Source: Leuconostoc gelidum subsp. gelidum KCTC 3527
GTDB lineage: Bacteria; Bacillota; Bacilli; Lactobacillales; Lactobacillaceae
Assembly (NCBI RefSeq): GCF_000166715.1
Contig: NZ_AEMI01000020.1
Coordinates: 123,885-187,884 of the forward strand
Length of the DNA stretch: 64,000 bases
Reading direction: 5' to 3'
The notes beneath the pieces were generated by a model, which was given only the letters and a program-made list of their open reading frames with translations, was not told where the DNA came from and made no database searches. Below, piece after piece: positions 7,134-16,706 of the stretch. Position 1 is the first letter of the stretch, and every line of letters begins with the position of its first letter. The position numbers and the translations under genes were made by a program.

Positions 7134-9223
7134 TGCAATATCTCACACGACTTAATATTATGGCATCACAAGACCCATTTGGATTTGGCAATATTAATTT
7201 TGATGAAATGATGCGTGCAATGAACGAACAAATGCAGTCTGCACAACCTGACAATCAAGCTAATATTAACCAACAACAGAATAAAAAAGATAAAACTAAA
7301 AAAAGACCTACCTTACTAGAAGAATATGGAATTAACCTTACACAACAAGCACGTGATGGTAAGCTTGATCCAGTAATTGGCCGTGATTTAGAAGTTGCGC
7401 GTACGATTGAAATACTTAACCGTCGAACAAAAAATAACCCTGTTCTCATTGGCGAACCTGGTGTCGGTAAAACAGCGGTAGTTGAAGGTTTAGCGCAAGC
7501 AATTGTTGAAAACAAAGTGCCTGAGAAATTACGTTCTAAAGACGTCATTCGTTTAGCCATGTCTGCTATGGTTCAAGGCACTGCTATGCGCGGACAATTT
7601 GAAGCGCGTATGCGGCAATTAATGAAAGAAGTAGCCGACAATGATGATGTGATTTTATTCATTGATGAAGTTCACGAGATTATGGGCGCTGGTAATGCGG
7701 AAGGCGGTATGGACGCCGGCAATATCTTAAAGCCAGCCTTAGCTCGTGGCGAATTCCAACTCATTGGTGCCACGACCTTAAATGAATATCGTAAAATAGA
7801 AAAAGATGGCGCAATCGCACGCCGTTTTCAACCTGTTCAAATTGAAGAACCATCAAAAGAGGCTACAATTCAAATATTGAAGGGTATTCAACAACGTTAC
7901 GAGGCATACCATCATGTCACTTTTACCAATGATGCCATAACTGCTGCTGTTGAATTATCGGATCGTTATGTCCCTGAACGATTTTTACCAGATAAAGCAA
8001 TTGATTTAATTGATGAAGCTGGCTCTCGTAAAAATTTGACCATGACAATTGCCGATCCAAAAGCAATTCAAACAAAAATAGATGCTGCCGATCAATTGAA
8101 GCAAGACGCAATTGACAAAGAAGATTTTGAAAAAGCAAGCTACTGGCGTGATCAAACCAATCAGCTCGAATCTCAAAAAGCTCAAGTTGAAGCGCACCCA
8201 GAGATGTTCAAACCACAATCTGTGACCGAAAAAGATATTCTTAAAATCATTGAAGATAAAACAGATATACCAGTTGGCGATTTAAAAGATAATGAAGCCA
8301 ATCAGTTACAAGAACTAGACAACCAATTGGCTCAACATGTTATTGGACAAGACATTGCCGTTCAGACAGTTGCCAAAGCCATTCGCCGTAATCGCATTGG
8401 TCTGACGAAATCAGGTCGTCCAATTGGCTCATTCTTATTCGTTGGTCCTACTGGTGTCGGAAAAACTGAATTAGCTAAGCAACTAGCACAAGAAATGTTT
8501 GGCAGTAAAGACGCCTTAATTCGTTTCGACATGTCTGAATACATGGAAAAACACGCTATTTCCAAAATGATCGGTGCCCCAGCTGGCTATGTTGGCTACG
8601 AAGAAGCTGGTCAACTAACTGAGCAAGTAAGACGTCATCCTTATTCACTGATTTTAATTGATGAGGTTGAAAAAGCGCATCCTGATGTGACGAATATGTT
8701 CTTACAAATTTTAGACGACGGTCGCTTGACTGATGCACAAGGTCATGTTGTCAGCTTCAAAGATACTGTTATCATTATGACTTCAAATGCTGGTTCAACT
8801 GATACTGGTAACGTTCCAATGGGATTTAATCAGCTAGACGCACAAAACAAATTATTACAACGTTTAGAAAATTATTTCCGACCCGAATTTTTAAATCGTT
8901 TTGACGATATTATTGAATTTGAACAATTATCAAAGACAAATCTCTTAACAATCGTCGATCTCATGTTAGCAGATATGAACAATAATTTAGCTGATAATAA
9001 TTTACATGTTAGTGTGAGTGACGCGGCAAAGTTAAAATTGGTAGCACTTGGTTATAACCCCGCTCTTGGCGCGCGACCACTACGTCGTGTTTTACAAGAT
9101 AAAATTGCAGATCACTTAGCTGATTATTATCTAGCACATCCTGAAGTAACAGATCTATATGCAGATATTGATGTTGATACAGATGATATCATTATTTCTC
9201 AAAAAGAATACATCAAGGCATAA
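7133..9223 (+). CDS. clpL: Clp family ATPase/chaperone, ClpL-like (or zinc-finger-less ClpE)
   Basis: This AAA+ disaggregase remodels heat-damaged proteins. It has two ATPase modules. Walker A motifs are GEPGVGKT (about residue 98 counted from MASQ) and GPTGVGKT (about 428). A UVR-like segment ([13 protein letters not shown], about 315-330) lies between them. The N-terminus is short and Gln/Asn-rich, with no ClpC N-domain and no cysteine zinc finger as in ClpE, which is why ClpL is preferred. I use the GTG at 7133, which is coupled to the upstream ORF. An ATG at 7160 (MASQDPFG) is an equally possible start. CIRCE lies upstream. Confidence 0.88.
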   Translation: MQYLTRLNIMASQDPFGFGNINFDEMMRAMNEQMQSAQPDNQANINQQQNKKDKTKKRPTLLEEYGINLTQQARDGKLDPVIGRDLEVARTIEILNRRTKNNPVLIGEPGVGKTAVVEGLAQAIVENKVPEKLRSKDVIRLAMSAMVQGTAMRGQFEARMRQLMKEVADNDDVILFIDEVHEIMGAGNAEGGMDAGNILKPALARGEFQLIGATTLNEYRKIEKDGAIARRFQPVQIEEPSKEATIQILKGIQQRYEAYHHVTFTNDAITAAVELSDRYVPERFLPDKAIDLIDEAGSRKNLTMTIADPKAIQTKIDAADQLKQDAIDKEDFEKASYWRDQTNQLESQKAQVEAHPEMFKPQSVTEKDILKIIEDKTDIPVGDLKDNEANQLQELDNQLAQHVIGQDIAVQTVAKAIRRNRIGLTKSGRPIGSFLFVGPTGVGKTELAKQLAQEMFGSKDALIRFDMSEYMEKHAISKMIGAPAGYVGYEEAGQLTEQVRRHPYSLILIDEVEKAHPDVTNMFLQILDDGRLTDAQGHVVSFKDTVIIMTSNAGSTDTGNVPMGFNQLDAQNKLLQRLENYFRPEFLNRFDDIIEFEQLSKTNLLTIVDLMLADMNNNLADNNLHVSVSDAAKLKLVALGYNPALGARPLRRVLQDKIADHLADYYLAHPEVTDLYADIDVDTDDIIISQKEYIKA

Positions 9224-9262
9224 ACGTGGCTTTGAAATAAAAATAACCCGATTTTTTATGTG

Positions 9263-9298
9263 GCAGCTCACCGGTACTCTCTTGGTAAGCTGCTTTTT
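9263..9298 (+). terminator. clpL terminator
   Basis: GCAGCT and AGCTGC arms with an inner ACC/GGT extension are followed by TTTTT, 40 bases after the clpL stop codon. Confidence 0.8.
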
Positions 9299-9358
9299 AA
9301 TTTAACCAATAAACGCATGGCAATATAGTATAATAATTATTAATGAGGTGATCTACTA

Positions 9359-10537
9359 ATGAACGAAGTTTTAAAAGAACAATTTTTAATTGACAAATTA
9401 TCCGATGACCAACAAAGTGTCATTGCTGACATGAATGCCTACATTAATGACAGTATTGCAAAACGGCAACATGCTGTGCAACATGCTGTCGCTATCATTC
9501 AAGGCGCTGCAGGTACTGGCAAATCCGTTGTTTTGATGCAACTTGTTCGACAATACATGACAGATAAACACTATAAAACAGCATTAGTTGTTAATCATCC
9601 AGAACTTTATAAAGCCTACCAAGATATGGCAAAAGATTTTTCTGGACTCAACCCACGTGATATTCGGCGACCAACTTCACTCATTAATGATGCACAAAAA
9701 AATAATCACAAATATGATGTTATTTTTGTTGATGAAGCACACTTATTATATTCAAAATCTGAGCCCTACGCTCACTATCGTGGTAAAAATCAGCTGACTG
9801 ATTTAATACATTTAGCCAAAATTGTTGTAGTAGTGTACGATTTTAATCAAGTTTTTCAATCAAAAATGTACTGGTCACAAGAGCTATTATTAGATACAAT
9901 TGGTACCCATCCCTATCAGCAGTTTAATATGGATTTTCAATATCGCATGATTGCCAGCGATGCACAAGTTGATTGGATGGATAAGCTAACCGCACAAAAA
10001 CCAATTGCACCGTTTCCTAACAATAGTCATTTTGAATTCGAAGTTTTTTCCACTGCCGGCGCCCTTTACGAAAAAATAAAGGTTAAAAATAAAAAATTTG
10101 GTTTAAGCCGTGTTGTAGCAACATCGGGATTTCCTCGAATTAATGGTCGACACAATGTCGAAATGGATTCTTTTTCATTACCTTGGGATGAATGGGATCC
10201 GCAACGCACACACTGGGCTAAAAGAGAATCTTCTATCACACAGGTTGGCACAATTTATACGTTGCAGGGTTTTGATTTGAATTATGTTGGCATGATTATT
10301 GGCCCATCCTTTGGTTATGATGCCAAAACGGACAGCATGACGATTATCCCAGAAAAATACTCGCACAAAGAAATTTTCAAAAAACGTCAAGATTTACAAT
10401 TCACATCAGAACAATATCAAGAATTTATTGCTAACGTATTAAATGTATTAATCAAACGTGGTAAATATGGTCTCTATATAACAGCTTATGATGATGCTTT
10501 ACGTGAACGACTACTGACTTTGCAACACGACAATTAA
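9359..10537 (+). CDS. DUF2075 family P-loop ATPase, helicase-like
   Basis: This 392-residue protein has a Walker A motif (GAAGTGKS, about residues 50-57), a Walker B with DEAH (VIFVDEAHLLY, about 122-132) and a downstream TLQGFDLNYVG helicase-like motif (about 300-310). These fit DUF2075 proteins, which share the core of superfamily 1 helicases but lack an established role. GAGGTGA precedes the ATG, and a TATAAT-like -10 lies at 9329-9334. It stands alone between two terminators, so the context gives no functional clue. Confidence 0.85.
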   Translation: MNEVLKEQFLIDKLSDDQQSVIADMNAYINDSIAKRQHAVQHAVAIIQGAAGTGKSVVLMQLVRQYMTDKHYKTALVVNHPELYKAYQDMAKDFSGLNPRDIRRPTSLINDAQKNNHKYDVIFVDEAHLLYSKSEPYAHYRGKNQLTDLIHLAKIVVVVYDFNQVFQSKMYWSQELLLDTIGTHPYQQFNMDFQYRMIASDAQVDWMDKLTAQKPIAPFPNNSHFEFEVFSTAGALYEKIKVKNKKFGLSRVVATSGFPRINGRHNVEMDSFSLPWDEWDPQRTHWAKRESSITQVGTIYTLQGFDLNYVGMIIGPSFGYDAKTDSMTIIPEKYSHKEIFKKRQDLQFTSEQYQEFIANVLNVLIKRGKYGLYITAYDDALRERLLTLQHDN

Positions 10538-10591
10538 TCATTTGTAATTTAGATTGATTGTTTTTTATTTTTTCAGCACATATGATCACTA

Positions 10592-10640
10592 AAAAATCGT
10601 ATGATATTGAGTGGATTTCACTGAATATCATACGATTTTT
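10592..10640. terminator. bidirectional terminator between convergent genes
   Basis: A 17-bp perfect stem (AAAAATCGTATGATATT and its complement) with a 15-base loop lies between the convergent DUF2075 and YiiX-like genes. A-rich and T-rich arm ends give T-tracts on either strand. Confidence 0.9.
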
Positions 10641-10660
10641 GTAACTAAAATTGTTAGTGT

Positions 10661-11185
10661 CTATAGTTTACCGATTAATTTCAAGTGTTCTGACGTTGCC
10701 ATTTTGTTAGGATTTGTTCCCAGTTGATTTAGTGGTACGTCAACACCTAATTTCAAATAATAAGCAGACCAGAAGTCTGATATTTGGTGTTCGCCATCCC
10801 CAAACTGCATGATTTCCTCATCAAAATCAATCACACCCTTGAATACATCCGCCACTAACTGAGAACAATAAACCCCTGGATCATCTTTATAAAATGAAAA
10901 ATTATAAGGTCGATTTTCAAACCGGCGGGCACGCGCAACAACGCCATCGCTATTTTCAACTTTTGGTCGATAGACATCCACGTGATTAGATTCTTCTAAG
11001 AACACAGTCAGTGTTTGTATCACAACGCCATAGCGCGGACTTGCATGAATCACGTGCGTGCTATCCATGGCAATAGCCACATGAACATAATTACCAGTTG
11101 ATGCAGCAATTGCTTCGTCCATATCATGATGTTGATTTGGCACAAAAAGTAAATCGGCAGTTTGTATTTCCATGTCTCTACTCAT
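10661..11185 (-). CDS. YiiX/YebB-like NlpC/P60-superfamily cysteine hydrolase
   Basis: This 174-residue protein has the permuted papain-like fold motifs of the YiiX family: a catalytic histidine in YVHVAIAMD (about residue 34) and a catalytic cysteine in YCSQLVADVF (about 107). No signal peptide is seen, so it probably acts in the cytoplasm on an amide or thioester bond, substrate unknown. The start is uncertain. The ATG at 11185 has AAGGG immediately adjacent, while the ATG at 11173 has better spacing. It may be co-transcribed after purA. Confidence 0.82.
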   Translation of the reverse strand: MSRDMEIQTADLLFVPNQHHDMDEAIAASTGNYVHVAIAMDSTHVIHASPRYGVVIQTLTVFLEESNHVDVYRPKVENSDGVVARARRFENRPYNFSFYKDDPGVYCSQLVADVFKGVIDFDEEIMQFGDGEHQISDFWSAYYLKLGVDVPLNQLGTNPNKMATSEHLKLIGKL

Positions 11186-11201
11186 CCCTTATACTAACAG
11201 T

Positions 11202-12485
11202 CTACTGCCAAACTTCACTCAAAAGATGCGTTTCTTCTGGTTTCGGACCAACAGCAAAACTTAATAATTCAACTTCAAGCAATTCCGAGATCCGTTTTAA
11301 ATAATTTTGAGCATTAATTGGTAAAGCATCAAAAGACTGCACTTTGGTAATGTCTTCATCCCAACCAGGCAATGTTTCACAATTAACATCTAATCCATCA
11401 AACCAAGTGTCTGATGCCGGAAAATGATGAATTTCTTCACCCTTATACGTGTATGATGTCGCAATTTTCAATTCTTTCAAGCCAGACAACACATCTAACG
11501 AATTAATTGCTAATTTAGTCAAACCAGATACTTGAACGGCATGACGCAATGCCACTGCATCTAACCACCCAATACGTCGTGGGCGTTTAGTCACAACACC
11601 GTATTCATGGCCAACTTCGCGAATATGTGCCGCAATATTATCATGCAACTCCGTTGGAAACGGTCCTTCACCAACACGTGATGTATAGGCCTTAATCACA
11701 CCGACAACATCTTGTATTTGTTTAGGTCCCACACCTGCACCGTTCATCACACCACCAGCTGTTGGATTTGAACTTGTGACATAGGGATACGTGCCATGAT
11801 CAACATCTAACATAATCCCTTGTGCGCCTTCAAAAACAACACGTTTTTTATCAGCCATTAGTTGCCCTAACAAATAGGAAGTATCCGTCACATAAGGCGC
11901 TAATAAGCGACCATATTCAACATAAGTGTCGTAAATATCATCATAATCTAATGCTTCTTCACCGTACAATTTTGTCAACTGATCATTTTTAAATGGTAAA
12001 TATTCTTTAAGCAGTTTTGAAAAAACCTCTGGATCAATTAAATCAGCTATACGAATACCTACACGAGAAATTTTATCTGTATAGGCTGGACCGATACCCT
12101 TTTTAGTCGTACCAATACGATTATTTGATGCTGACTCAGCTGCTTTATCCAATGCAATATGGTATGGCATAATCACATGTGCACGATTGGAAATACGCAA
12201 GTTTTCAATCGAAATACCTTTTGATTCAACTTTATCGATTTCTGCAAGCAATGCTTCAGGGTTAACGACAACGCCATTACCTAAAATCGCCAACTGACCT
12301 TTAGTCAAAATACCAGATGGCAGTGCTGATAGTTCAAACTTAGTATCACCATGCCAGATTGTATGTCCAGCATTATTGCCACCCTGATATCGGACAACTG
12401 CATCTGCATTTTCCGAAAAAAAGTCAACTATCTTTCCTTTACCTTCATCGCCCCATTGCGAACCAACAACAATTACACCAGACAT
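11202..12485 (-). CDS. purA: adenylosuccinate synthetase
   Basis: This 427-residue enzyme joins IMP and aspartate using GTP to form adenylosuccinate, the first committed step to AMP. The N-terminal glycine-rich loop ([11 protein letters not shown], residues 8-18), the [10 protein letters not shown] stretch and the [13 protein letters not shown] region are intact. Full length matches the family. The ATG is preceded by AGGAG, which can be masked by a complementary segment in the leader (12536-12542). Confidence 0.97.
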   Translation of the reverse strand: MSGVIVVGSQWGDEGKGKIVDFFSENADAVVRYQGGNNAGHTIWHGDTKFELSALPSGILTKGQLAILGNGVVVNPEALLAEIDKVESKGISIENLRISNRAHVIMPYHIALDKAAESASNNRIGTTKKGIGPAYTDKISRVGIRIADLIDPEVFSKLLKEYLPFKNDQLTKLYGEEALDYDDIYDTYVEYGRLLAPYVTDTSYLLGQLMADKKRVVFEGAQGIMLDVDHGTYPYVTSSNPTAGGVMNGAGVGPKQIQDVVGVIKAYTSRVGEGPFPTELHDNIAAHIREVGHEYGVVTKRPRRIGWLDAVALRHAVQVSGLTKLAINSLDVLSGLKELKIATSYTYKGEEIHHFPASDTWFDGLDVNCETLPGWDEDITKVQSFDALPINAQNYLKRISELLEVELLSFAVGPKPEETHLLSEVWQ

Positions 12486-12598
12486 ATTTTTCTCCTAGTA
12501 CATCCTCAGCTGCTTTCAGACGGGATAGGTTTATCGGAGAAAGTCCTGCGATTCAAAGAATCAACAGTGGCTTGTTTGCGCCTATCCGTGAGTGTCCC
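12486..12598 (-). promoter_or_regulatory. structured purA 5' leader, candidate translational riboswitch or attenuator
   Basis: On the minus strand a closing stem forms from GGATAGG (complement of 12581-12587) and CCTATCC (complement of 12523-12529). Inside are a GGC-loop-GCC hairpin and a hairpin CTG..GATTC-TTT-GAATC..CAG (around 12547-12566). A TTTCTCC segment (complement of 12536-12542) is fully complementary to GGAGAAA at the ribosome site (complement of 12489-12495). No U-tract follows, so control would act on translation. I cannot match it to a known riboswitch class. Confidence 0.5.
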
Positions 12599-12604
12599 TC
12601 TGTG

Positions 12605-12610
12605 AGTATA
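12605..12610 (-). promoter_or_regulatory. probable purA -10 element
   Basis: TATACT on the minus strand would place the transcription start near 12598, giving a leader that begins just before the structured region. There is no good -35 hexamer. The PurBox-like site occupies that position. An alternative -10 (TAAAAT) lies at 12668-12673. Confidence 0.4.
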
Positions 12611-12627
12611 CGTTTTATTTTTTAGTA

Positions 12628-12640
12628 AAAAACGAACATT
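12628..12640 (+). promoter_or_regulatory. PurBox-like PurR site upstream of purA
   Basis: AAAAACGAACATT differs at one position from the lactococcal PurBox form (AWWWCCGAACWWT, from memory). It lies about 18 bases upstream of the proposed purA -10. PurR control of purine genes is well known in Firmicutes. Whether it would activate or repress here is not clear. Confidence 0.45.
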
Positions 12641-12753
12641 TTTATTGAAAACGTCTTTTACTTATTCATTTTACCATATTACAAAGTAGTTAGATAGCGT
12701 AAAATAATCAAAATGTTATTGTTATCCTCACCACCCTATATCACATCATACTC

Positions 12754-12780
12754 AAAATAAAAAGGACGATATTGTCCTTT
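12754..12780 (-). terminator. terminator of the histidine operon
   Basis: AAAGGAC-loop-GTCCTTT followed by TTTATTTT lies directly after the hisC stop codon. Confidence 0.88.
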
Positions 12781-12786
12781 AATTAA

Positions 12787-13857
12787 CTATTTCATAATGG
12801 TTAAAATGGCTTTTCGCATCCCTACGTTATCTTCTGCTGTCCCCAAAGCAATTCGAATCCATTCTGAATTTAAATGATCATTGACTTGGTAACCCTGAGA
12901 TAATAGATATTCACCAACTTTTTTCGTATCACCAACTTTAATCCAAATAAAATTAGTTTGTGAGTCATAAAAAGTCAAGTTATTGTCACGTAAAAATGTT
13001 TGAAACTGCTTTCTTTCAACTTGTGTCTTTGTGACCACTTGGTTCAAATAATTTTGATCCTCAACCGCTGCAGTAGCGCCAACAATTTGATAAGTATTTA
13101 GATTATAAGGCAACCGCACTGCTTGCATCACACCATACAACGGTTCTTGCATAATACCATAACCAACTCGTAAATTTGCTAAACCGTAGGCTTTTGATAA
13201 AGTACGCAACACAACAAGATTAGTATAATTTTTGACATCTATCGCAACCGTTGCATCTGGCTCATCAACAAAATCATAATAGGCTTCATCGACGACCAAT
13301 ATAACTGTCTTTGGTAACTTTTCCAAGAAAGCTAAAATGTCCGACCGCTTTTCAAACACACCCGTTGGATTATTCGGGTTAGCTAGCCATACCATTGAAG
13401 TCTTCTCATTTACTGCTGCTAGCATCGCATCAAAATCAACTTGACCCGTTTCTAGTTTCACTGGTATTTTTTTTGTATCGGCTTGCTCTATTTGTGCATG
13501 CATGGCATATTCACCAAATGTTGGATCTGGGATAATAATATTTGATCCTGGCGTTAATACTGTCCGTGTCAATAATTGAATCAATTCATCAGCGCCGACA
13601 CCAAATACCAAACTTTCAGGCGCCACGTGATCATGTTTAGCAACTGCTTCTCGCAAGACTGTAGCTTGACCATCTGGATAGTATCCCAAAATATCATCAG
13701 CTGTTGCTCTAATTGCTTGGTACACTTTTGGTGATGGCCCATATACTGATTCATTAGCTGACAAACGTGCTAAGTGTGATAAACCATATTTAGCTTTAAC
13801 AGCCTCCGCAGGTAATTCAGCCTGATAAGCCTTCATATTCTTAATTGATTCTTTCAT
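12787..13857 (-). CDS. hisC: histidinol-phosphate aminotransferase
   Basis: This 356-residue PLP enzyme converts imidazole-acetol phosphate and glutamate to histidinol phosphate. It shows the fold-type I motifs ANPNNPTGVFE and RTLSKAYGLANLRVGYG, the latter holding the PLP lysine. It is the last gene of the operon, three bases after hisE, and is followed by the terminator. Placement of hisC at the end rather than near hisB is common in lactic acid bacteria. Confidence 0.95.
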   Translation of the reverse strand: MKESIKNMKAYQAELPAEAVKAKYGLSHLARLSANESVYGPSPKVYQAIRATADDILGYYPDGQATVLREAVAKHDHVAPESLVFGVGADELIQLLTRTVLTPGSNIIIPDPTFGEYAMHAQIEQADTKKIPVKLETGQVDFDAMLAAVNEKTSMVWLANPNNPTGVFEKRSDILAFLEKLPKTVILVVDEAYYDFVDEPDATVAIDVKNYTNLVVLRTLSKAYGLANLRVGYGIMQEPLYGVMQAVRLPYNLNTYQIVGATAAVEDQNYLNQVVTKTQVERKQFQTFLRDNNLTFYDSQTNFIWIKVGDTKKVGEYLLSQGYQVNDHLNSEWIRIALGTAEDNVGMRKAILTIMK

Positions 13858-13860
13858 TAT

Positions 13861-14181
13861 TCAAACTCTCCAATCTTTGCGCTCATGCAAACGTGATTCC
13901 TGACCTTCACGAGAACCCAGTTCATCTTTGATGTCGTCAAGTGAGACATCCTTTTCAACTAATAATACCATTAAATGAAACAATAAATCAGCAGTTTCAT
14001 AAATTAGTTCATCATTCGTGTTTTTTGCACCAAGAATTACCTCTGTTGATTCTTCACCAATTTTTTTTAGAATTTTGTCTAGCCCTTTATTGTAAAGGTA
14101 ATTTGTGTACGAGCTTTCTTCTGGCTTACTTTTGCGATTCAGTGCTTGCTCATAAAGTGATTCAATTGATTGTTGCGTCAT
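13861..14181 (-). CDS. hisE: phosphoribosyl-ATP pyrophosphatase
   Basis: This 106-residue protein of the MazG-like fold removes pyrophosphate from phosphoribosyl-ATP, the second step of the pathway. KKIGEESTEVILGAKN and the ELIYETADLLFHLMVLL helix carry the acidic metal-binding residues. It is separate from hisI here, unlike the fused HisIE of many bacteria. The ribosome site AAGGGAG sits right after a hairpin at 14197-14218. Confidence 0.95.
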   Translation of the reverse strand: MTQQSIESLYEQALNRKSKPEESSYTNYLYNKGLDKILKKIGEESTEVILGAKNTNDELIYETADLLFHLMVLLVEKDVSLDDIKDELGSREGQESRLHERKDWRV

Positions 14182-14196
14182 AATTATTTCTCCCTT

Positions 14197-14218
14197 AACA
14201 ACGCTATCTATCGTTGTT
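14197..14218 (-). other. mRNA hairpin between hisI and hisE
   Basis: AACAACG and CGTTGTT arms enclose an 8-base loop. It lies in the only sizeable gap inside the operon, just upstream of the hisE ribosome site. There is no U-tract, so it is not a terminator. It could protect or process the message. Confidence 0.5.
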
Positions 14219-14220
14219 CA

Positions 14221-14592
14221 TTAATTTGACAATAGCGTTGAGTTGTCAGTTTTAAAATCAATATCAATCACAGGGTTAAAAAAACATGAGTACCTACCTG
14301 TGTGACATGCTACACTATTTGGTATCACTTGAATAAGTACTGTGTCCAAATCACAATCCAAAGTCATAGAGACAACTTGCTGTGTATGACCGCTGGTTTC
14401 CCCTTTGTGCCATAATTCAGCACGTTCTCGTGACCAAAACCAAGTTTCACCCGTTGATTTTGTCAATTCATAACTCGCTTCATTCATATATCCCAACATC
14501 AAAATAGCCCCAGTTGTGACATCAGTTATAATGGCTGGCACGAGATTGTTTTGATAAGGTTTATTAAAATCAGGTGTTTGCTCAATTGTCAT
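14221..14592 (-). CDS. hisI: phosphoribosyl-AMP cyclohydrolase
   Basis: This 123-residue enzyme opens the adenine ring of phosphoribosyl-AMP, the third step. The conserved WSRERAELWHKGETSG stretch, the metal-binding CDLD motif and the zinc cysteines in ACHTGRYSCF are all present. It is monofunctional, because HisE is encoded separately. The start overlaps the hisF stop by four bases. Confidence 0.96.
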   Translation of the reverse strand: MTIEQTPDFNKPYQNNLVPAIITDVTTGAILMLGYMNEASYELTKSTGETWFWSRERAELWHKGETSGHTQQVVSMTLDCDLDTVLIQVIPNSVACHTGRYSCFFNPVIDIDFKTDNSTLLSN

Positions 14593-15353
14593 AGCCTCAT
14601 AACCAACCCTTCACGATGTAAACTTTCCTTTAAATCTGGTAGTGCTATCTTGCCATAATGAAATACAGAAGCGGCAAGCGCAGCATCTACATGCCCAGAT
14701 TTAAATACGGTAACAAAATCAGATTTTTTCCCCGCGCCACCACTAGCAACAATCGGTACATTAACTGCTTGAGTGAGTGCTTGATACAATGCGATATCGT
14801 AGCCATTTTGCGTACCATCAGTATTCATGCTTGTTACTAATAACTCACCAGCACCGTAGTGTACCATTTTTTTTGCCCAACTAATTGTTTCTAGATTTGT
14901 GGCTTTCGTTCCCCCAGAAACATAGACCCGGTGCATCTTTAAATTTTCATCCCATTTAGAATCAATTGCCCCAACAATAGCCTGTGAACCAAAAGTTTCT
15001 GCACCTTGACGAATAATATCAGGATTAGCAACAGCTGCTGAATTCAAAAACACTTTGTCAGCACCTGCTTGAATTATAGCGCGTATGCTTGCTAAATCAG
15101 TTACCCCACCACCAGCCGTTAAAGGAATAAAAACAGCAGACGAAACACGCTCAAGCATCTCTATCATTGTTGTTCGTCCTTCCAAAGTTGCCGAAATATC
15201 TAAAAAGACAAGTTCATCTGCACCAGAATTTTGATAAGCAATTGCCGTATCAACTGGGTCACCAACATCTTGCAAGTTGAGAAAATTAATGCCTTTCACA
15301 ACACGACCGTTTTTAACATCAAGTGCCGGTACAATACGTTTTGCTAATGCCAT
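14589..15353 (-). CDS. hisF: imidazole glycerol phosphate synthase, cyclase subunit
   Basis: This 254-residue TIM barrel uses ammonia delivered by HisH to make imidazole glycerol phosphate and AICAR. The catalytic aspartates lie in VPALDVKNGRVVKG (near residue 12) and GAIDSKWD (near 130). The C-terminal phosphate site is LAASVFHYG. AICAR made here feeds purine synthesis, a metabolic link to purA. Confidence 0.97.
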   Translation of the reverse strand: MALAKRIVPALDVKNGRVVKGINFLNLQDVGDPVDTAIAYQNSGADELVFLDISATLEGRTTMIEMLERVSSAVFIPLTAGGGVTDLASIRAIIQAGADKVFLNSAAVANPDIIRQGAETFGSQAIVGAIDSKWDENLKMHRVYVSGGTKATNLETISWAKKMVHYGAGELLVTSMNTDGTQNGYDIALYQALTQAVNVPIVASGGAGKKSDFVTVFKSGHVDAALAASVFHYGKIALPDLKESLHREGLVMRL

Positions 15354-15354
15354 A

Positions 15355-16068
15355 CTATTCCTCCAATTCAGCCAACTGTGTCAGCGATATGCTGCCTGAA
15401 GCTAAAGCCTTGCCAACAATAATATCTTGTATACCGGCTTGATTTAAAGCAACTAAATCACTCATTTGCGCGATACCGCCACTAGCTATAATATTAGCCG
15501 TCACAAAGTGTTGTTGTAGTTTAGCTAATAGGTCAATGTTTGGTCCTTGAAGCATGCCATCACGAGCCACATCAGTCACAATAAAATGTTTCACGCCAAT
15601 CGTTATCATGGCAGACAATAATGTTTCAAAATTAATATTTGACTGTTCAAGCCATCCCTCTGTTGCAATTTTTCCATCTTTGCCGTCGATACCAACAGCA
15701 ATCAATTCACCATATTTTTCAACTGCTTGGCGTACCAAAGTGGGATTTTTTAAAGCAACTGATCCAAGAATAACACGATTTATTCCGGCATTGTAGTATT
15801 GTTCAACTTGGTCTAGCGTTCGAATACCCCCACCAACTTCTAGAAAACCAGTAAAGTTTTGCCGTATGGATAGGATCGTCTTGAGGTTAGCTGCTAAACC
15901 GGATTTTGCACCATCTAAATCAACAACATGTAAAGCATGTAGACCGGCCTTATCAATTTTTTTTGCTTGTGCAATGGGATCTGAGTCGACTACTGTGACG
16001 GCATTGTAATTGCCTTGTAATAAGCGGACGGACTGACCACCTAGTAAATCAATTGCAGGTAATATCAC
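15355..16068 (-). CDS. hisA: ProFAR isomerase
   Basis: This 237-residue TIM barrel performs the Amadori isomerisation of ProFAR to PRFAR. The catalytic aspartates are in LPAIDLLGGQSVRL (residue 7-8) and VTDVARDGML (near 128-132). Its start overlaps the hisH stop by four bases. Confidence 0.96.
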   Translation of the reverse strand: MILPAIDLLGGQSVRLLQGNYNAVTVVDSDPIAQAKKIDKAGLHALHVVDLDGAKSGLAANLKTILSIRQNFTGFLEVGGGIRTLDQVEQYYNAGINRVILGSVALKNPTLVRQAVEKYGELIAVGIDGKDGKIATEGWLEQSNINFETLLSAMITIGVKHFIVTDVARDGMLQGPNIDLLAKLQQHFVTANIIASGGIAQMSDLVALNQAGIQDIIVGKALASGSISLTQLAELEE

Positions 16069-16706
16069 ACGTTCACCGCCTTATCTGATACCATATTTGC
16101 AAAGGCTTGCCAAACACGCAATCCAACTTCACCAGATTTTTCTGGATGAAATTGCGCCCCAATAATATTATCTTTTATAACAATACTTGGCACTTGTACA
16201 CCATAATCAACACTAGCCGCAATATATTTCGTATCCGTTTTTACATAATATGAATGGACAAAGTAAGTAAACTCATTTTTAATGCCTTGCGTTAAAGTAT
16301 TCTCAATCGCAACGCTGTTTTGATTCCATCCCATTTGCGGCACTTTAAAACCAGTATTTTGTGGTAATTTCACTACTTCACCTGGAATAAGTCCAAATCC
16401 CATTGTTTCACCAAATTCTGTTGATGAATCAAATAATAACTGCATACCTAAACAAACCCCTAAAATTGGTGTACCATTGTTTGCTGCTTTTTGAATTGGG
16501 ACTACAAGTTGGTTCTCATTGATTTTGTCCATGGCCGTTTTATAAGCGCCAACACCAGGAATAACAAGACCATCTGCTGCTAAAATTTCGGAAGGATCTC
16601 TTGTTAATTTTGCTGACAATCCCACATACTTTATTGCTTTCATGACATTGAAAATATTACCAGCGCCATAATCAATTACCACAATAACCGGATTTTCTTT
16701 TGACAT
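16065..16706 (-). CDS. hisH: imidazole glycerol phosphate synthase, glutamine amidotransferase subunit
   Basis: This 213-residue class I amidotransferase supplies ammonia to HisF. The oxyanion loop PGVGAYKTAM, the catalytic cysteine in GVCLGMQLLF and the His-Glu pair in AQFHPEKSGEVG are complete. It overlaps hisB by one base. Confidence 0.97.
   Translation of the reverse strand: MSKENPVIVVIDYGAGNIFNVMKAIKYVGLSAKLTRDPSEILAADGLVIPGVGAYKTAMDKINENQLVVPIQKAANNGTPILGVCLGMQLLFDSSTEFGETMGFGLIPGEVVKLPQNTGFKVPQMGWNQNSVAIENTLTQGIKNEFTYFVHSYYVKTDTKYIAASVDYGVQVPSIVIKDNIIGAQFHPEKSGEVGLRVWQAFANMVSDKAVNV

Noticed and set aside
7133..9223. clpL gene product as ClpE or ClpC.
   Set aside because: ClpE's N-terminal zinc-finger cysteines and ClpC's repeated N-domain are both missing. 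ClpL fits better, although a divergent ClpE is not fully excluded.
12486..12600. purA leader as SRP RNA, 6S RNA or a known riboswitch (ZTP, PRPP, THF, guanidine).
   Set aside because: None of the conserved cores of these RNAs could be found on either strand, and the segment directly precedes the purA ribosome site.
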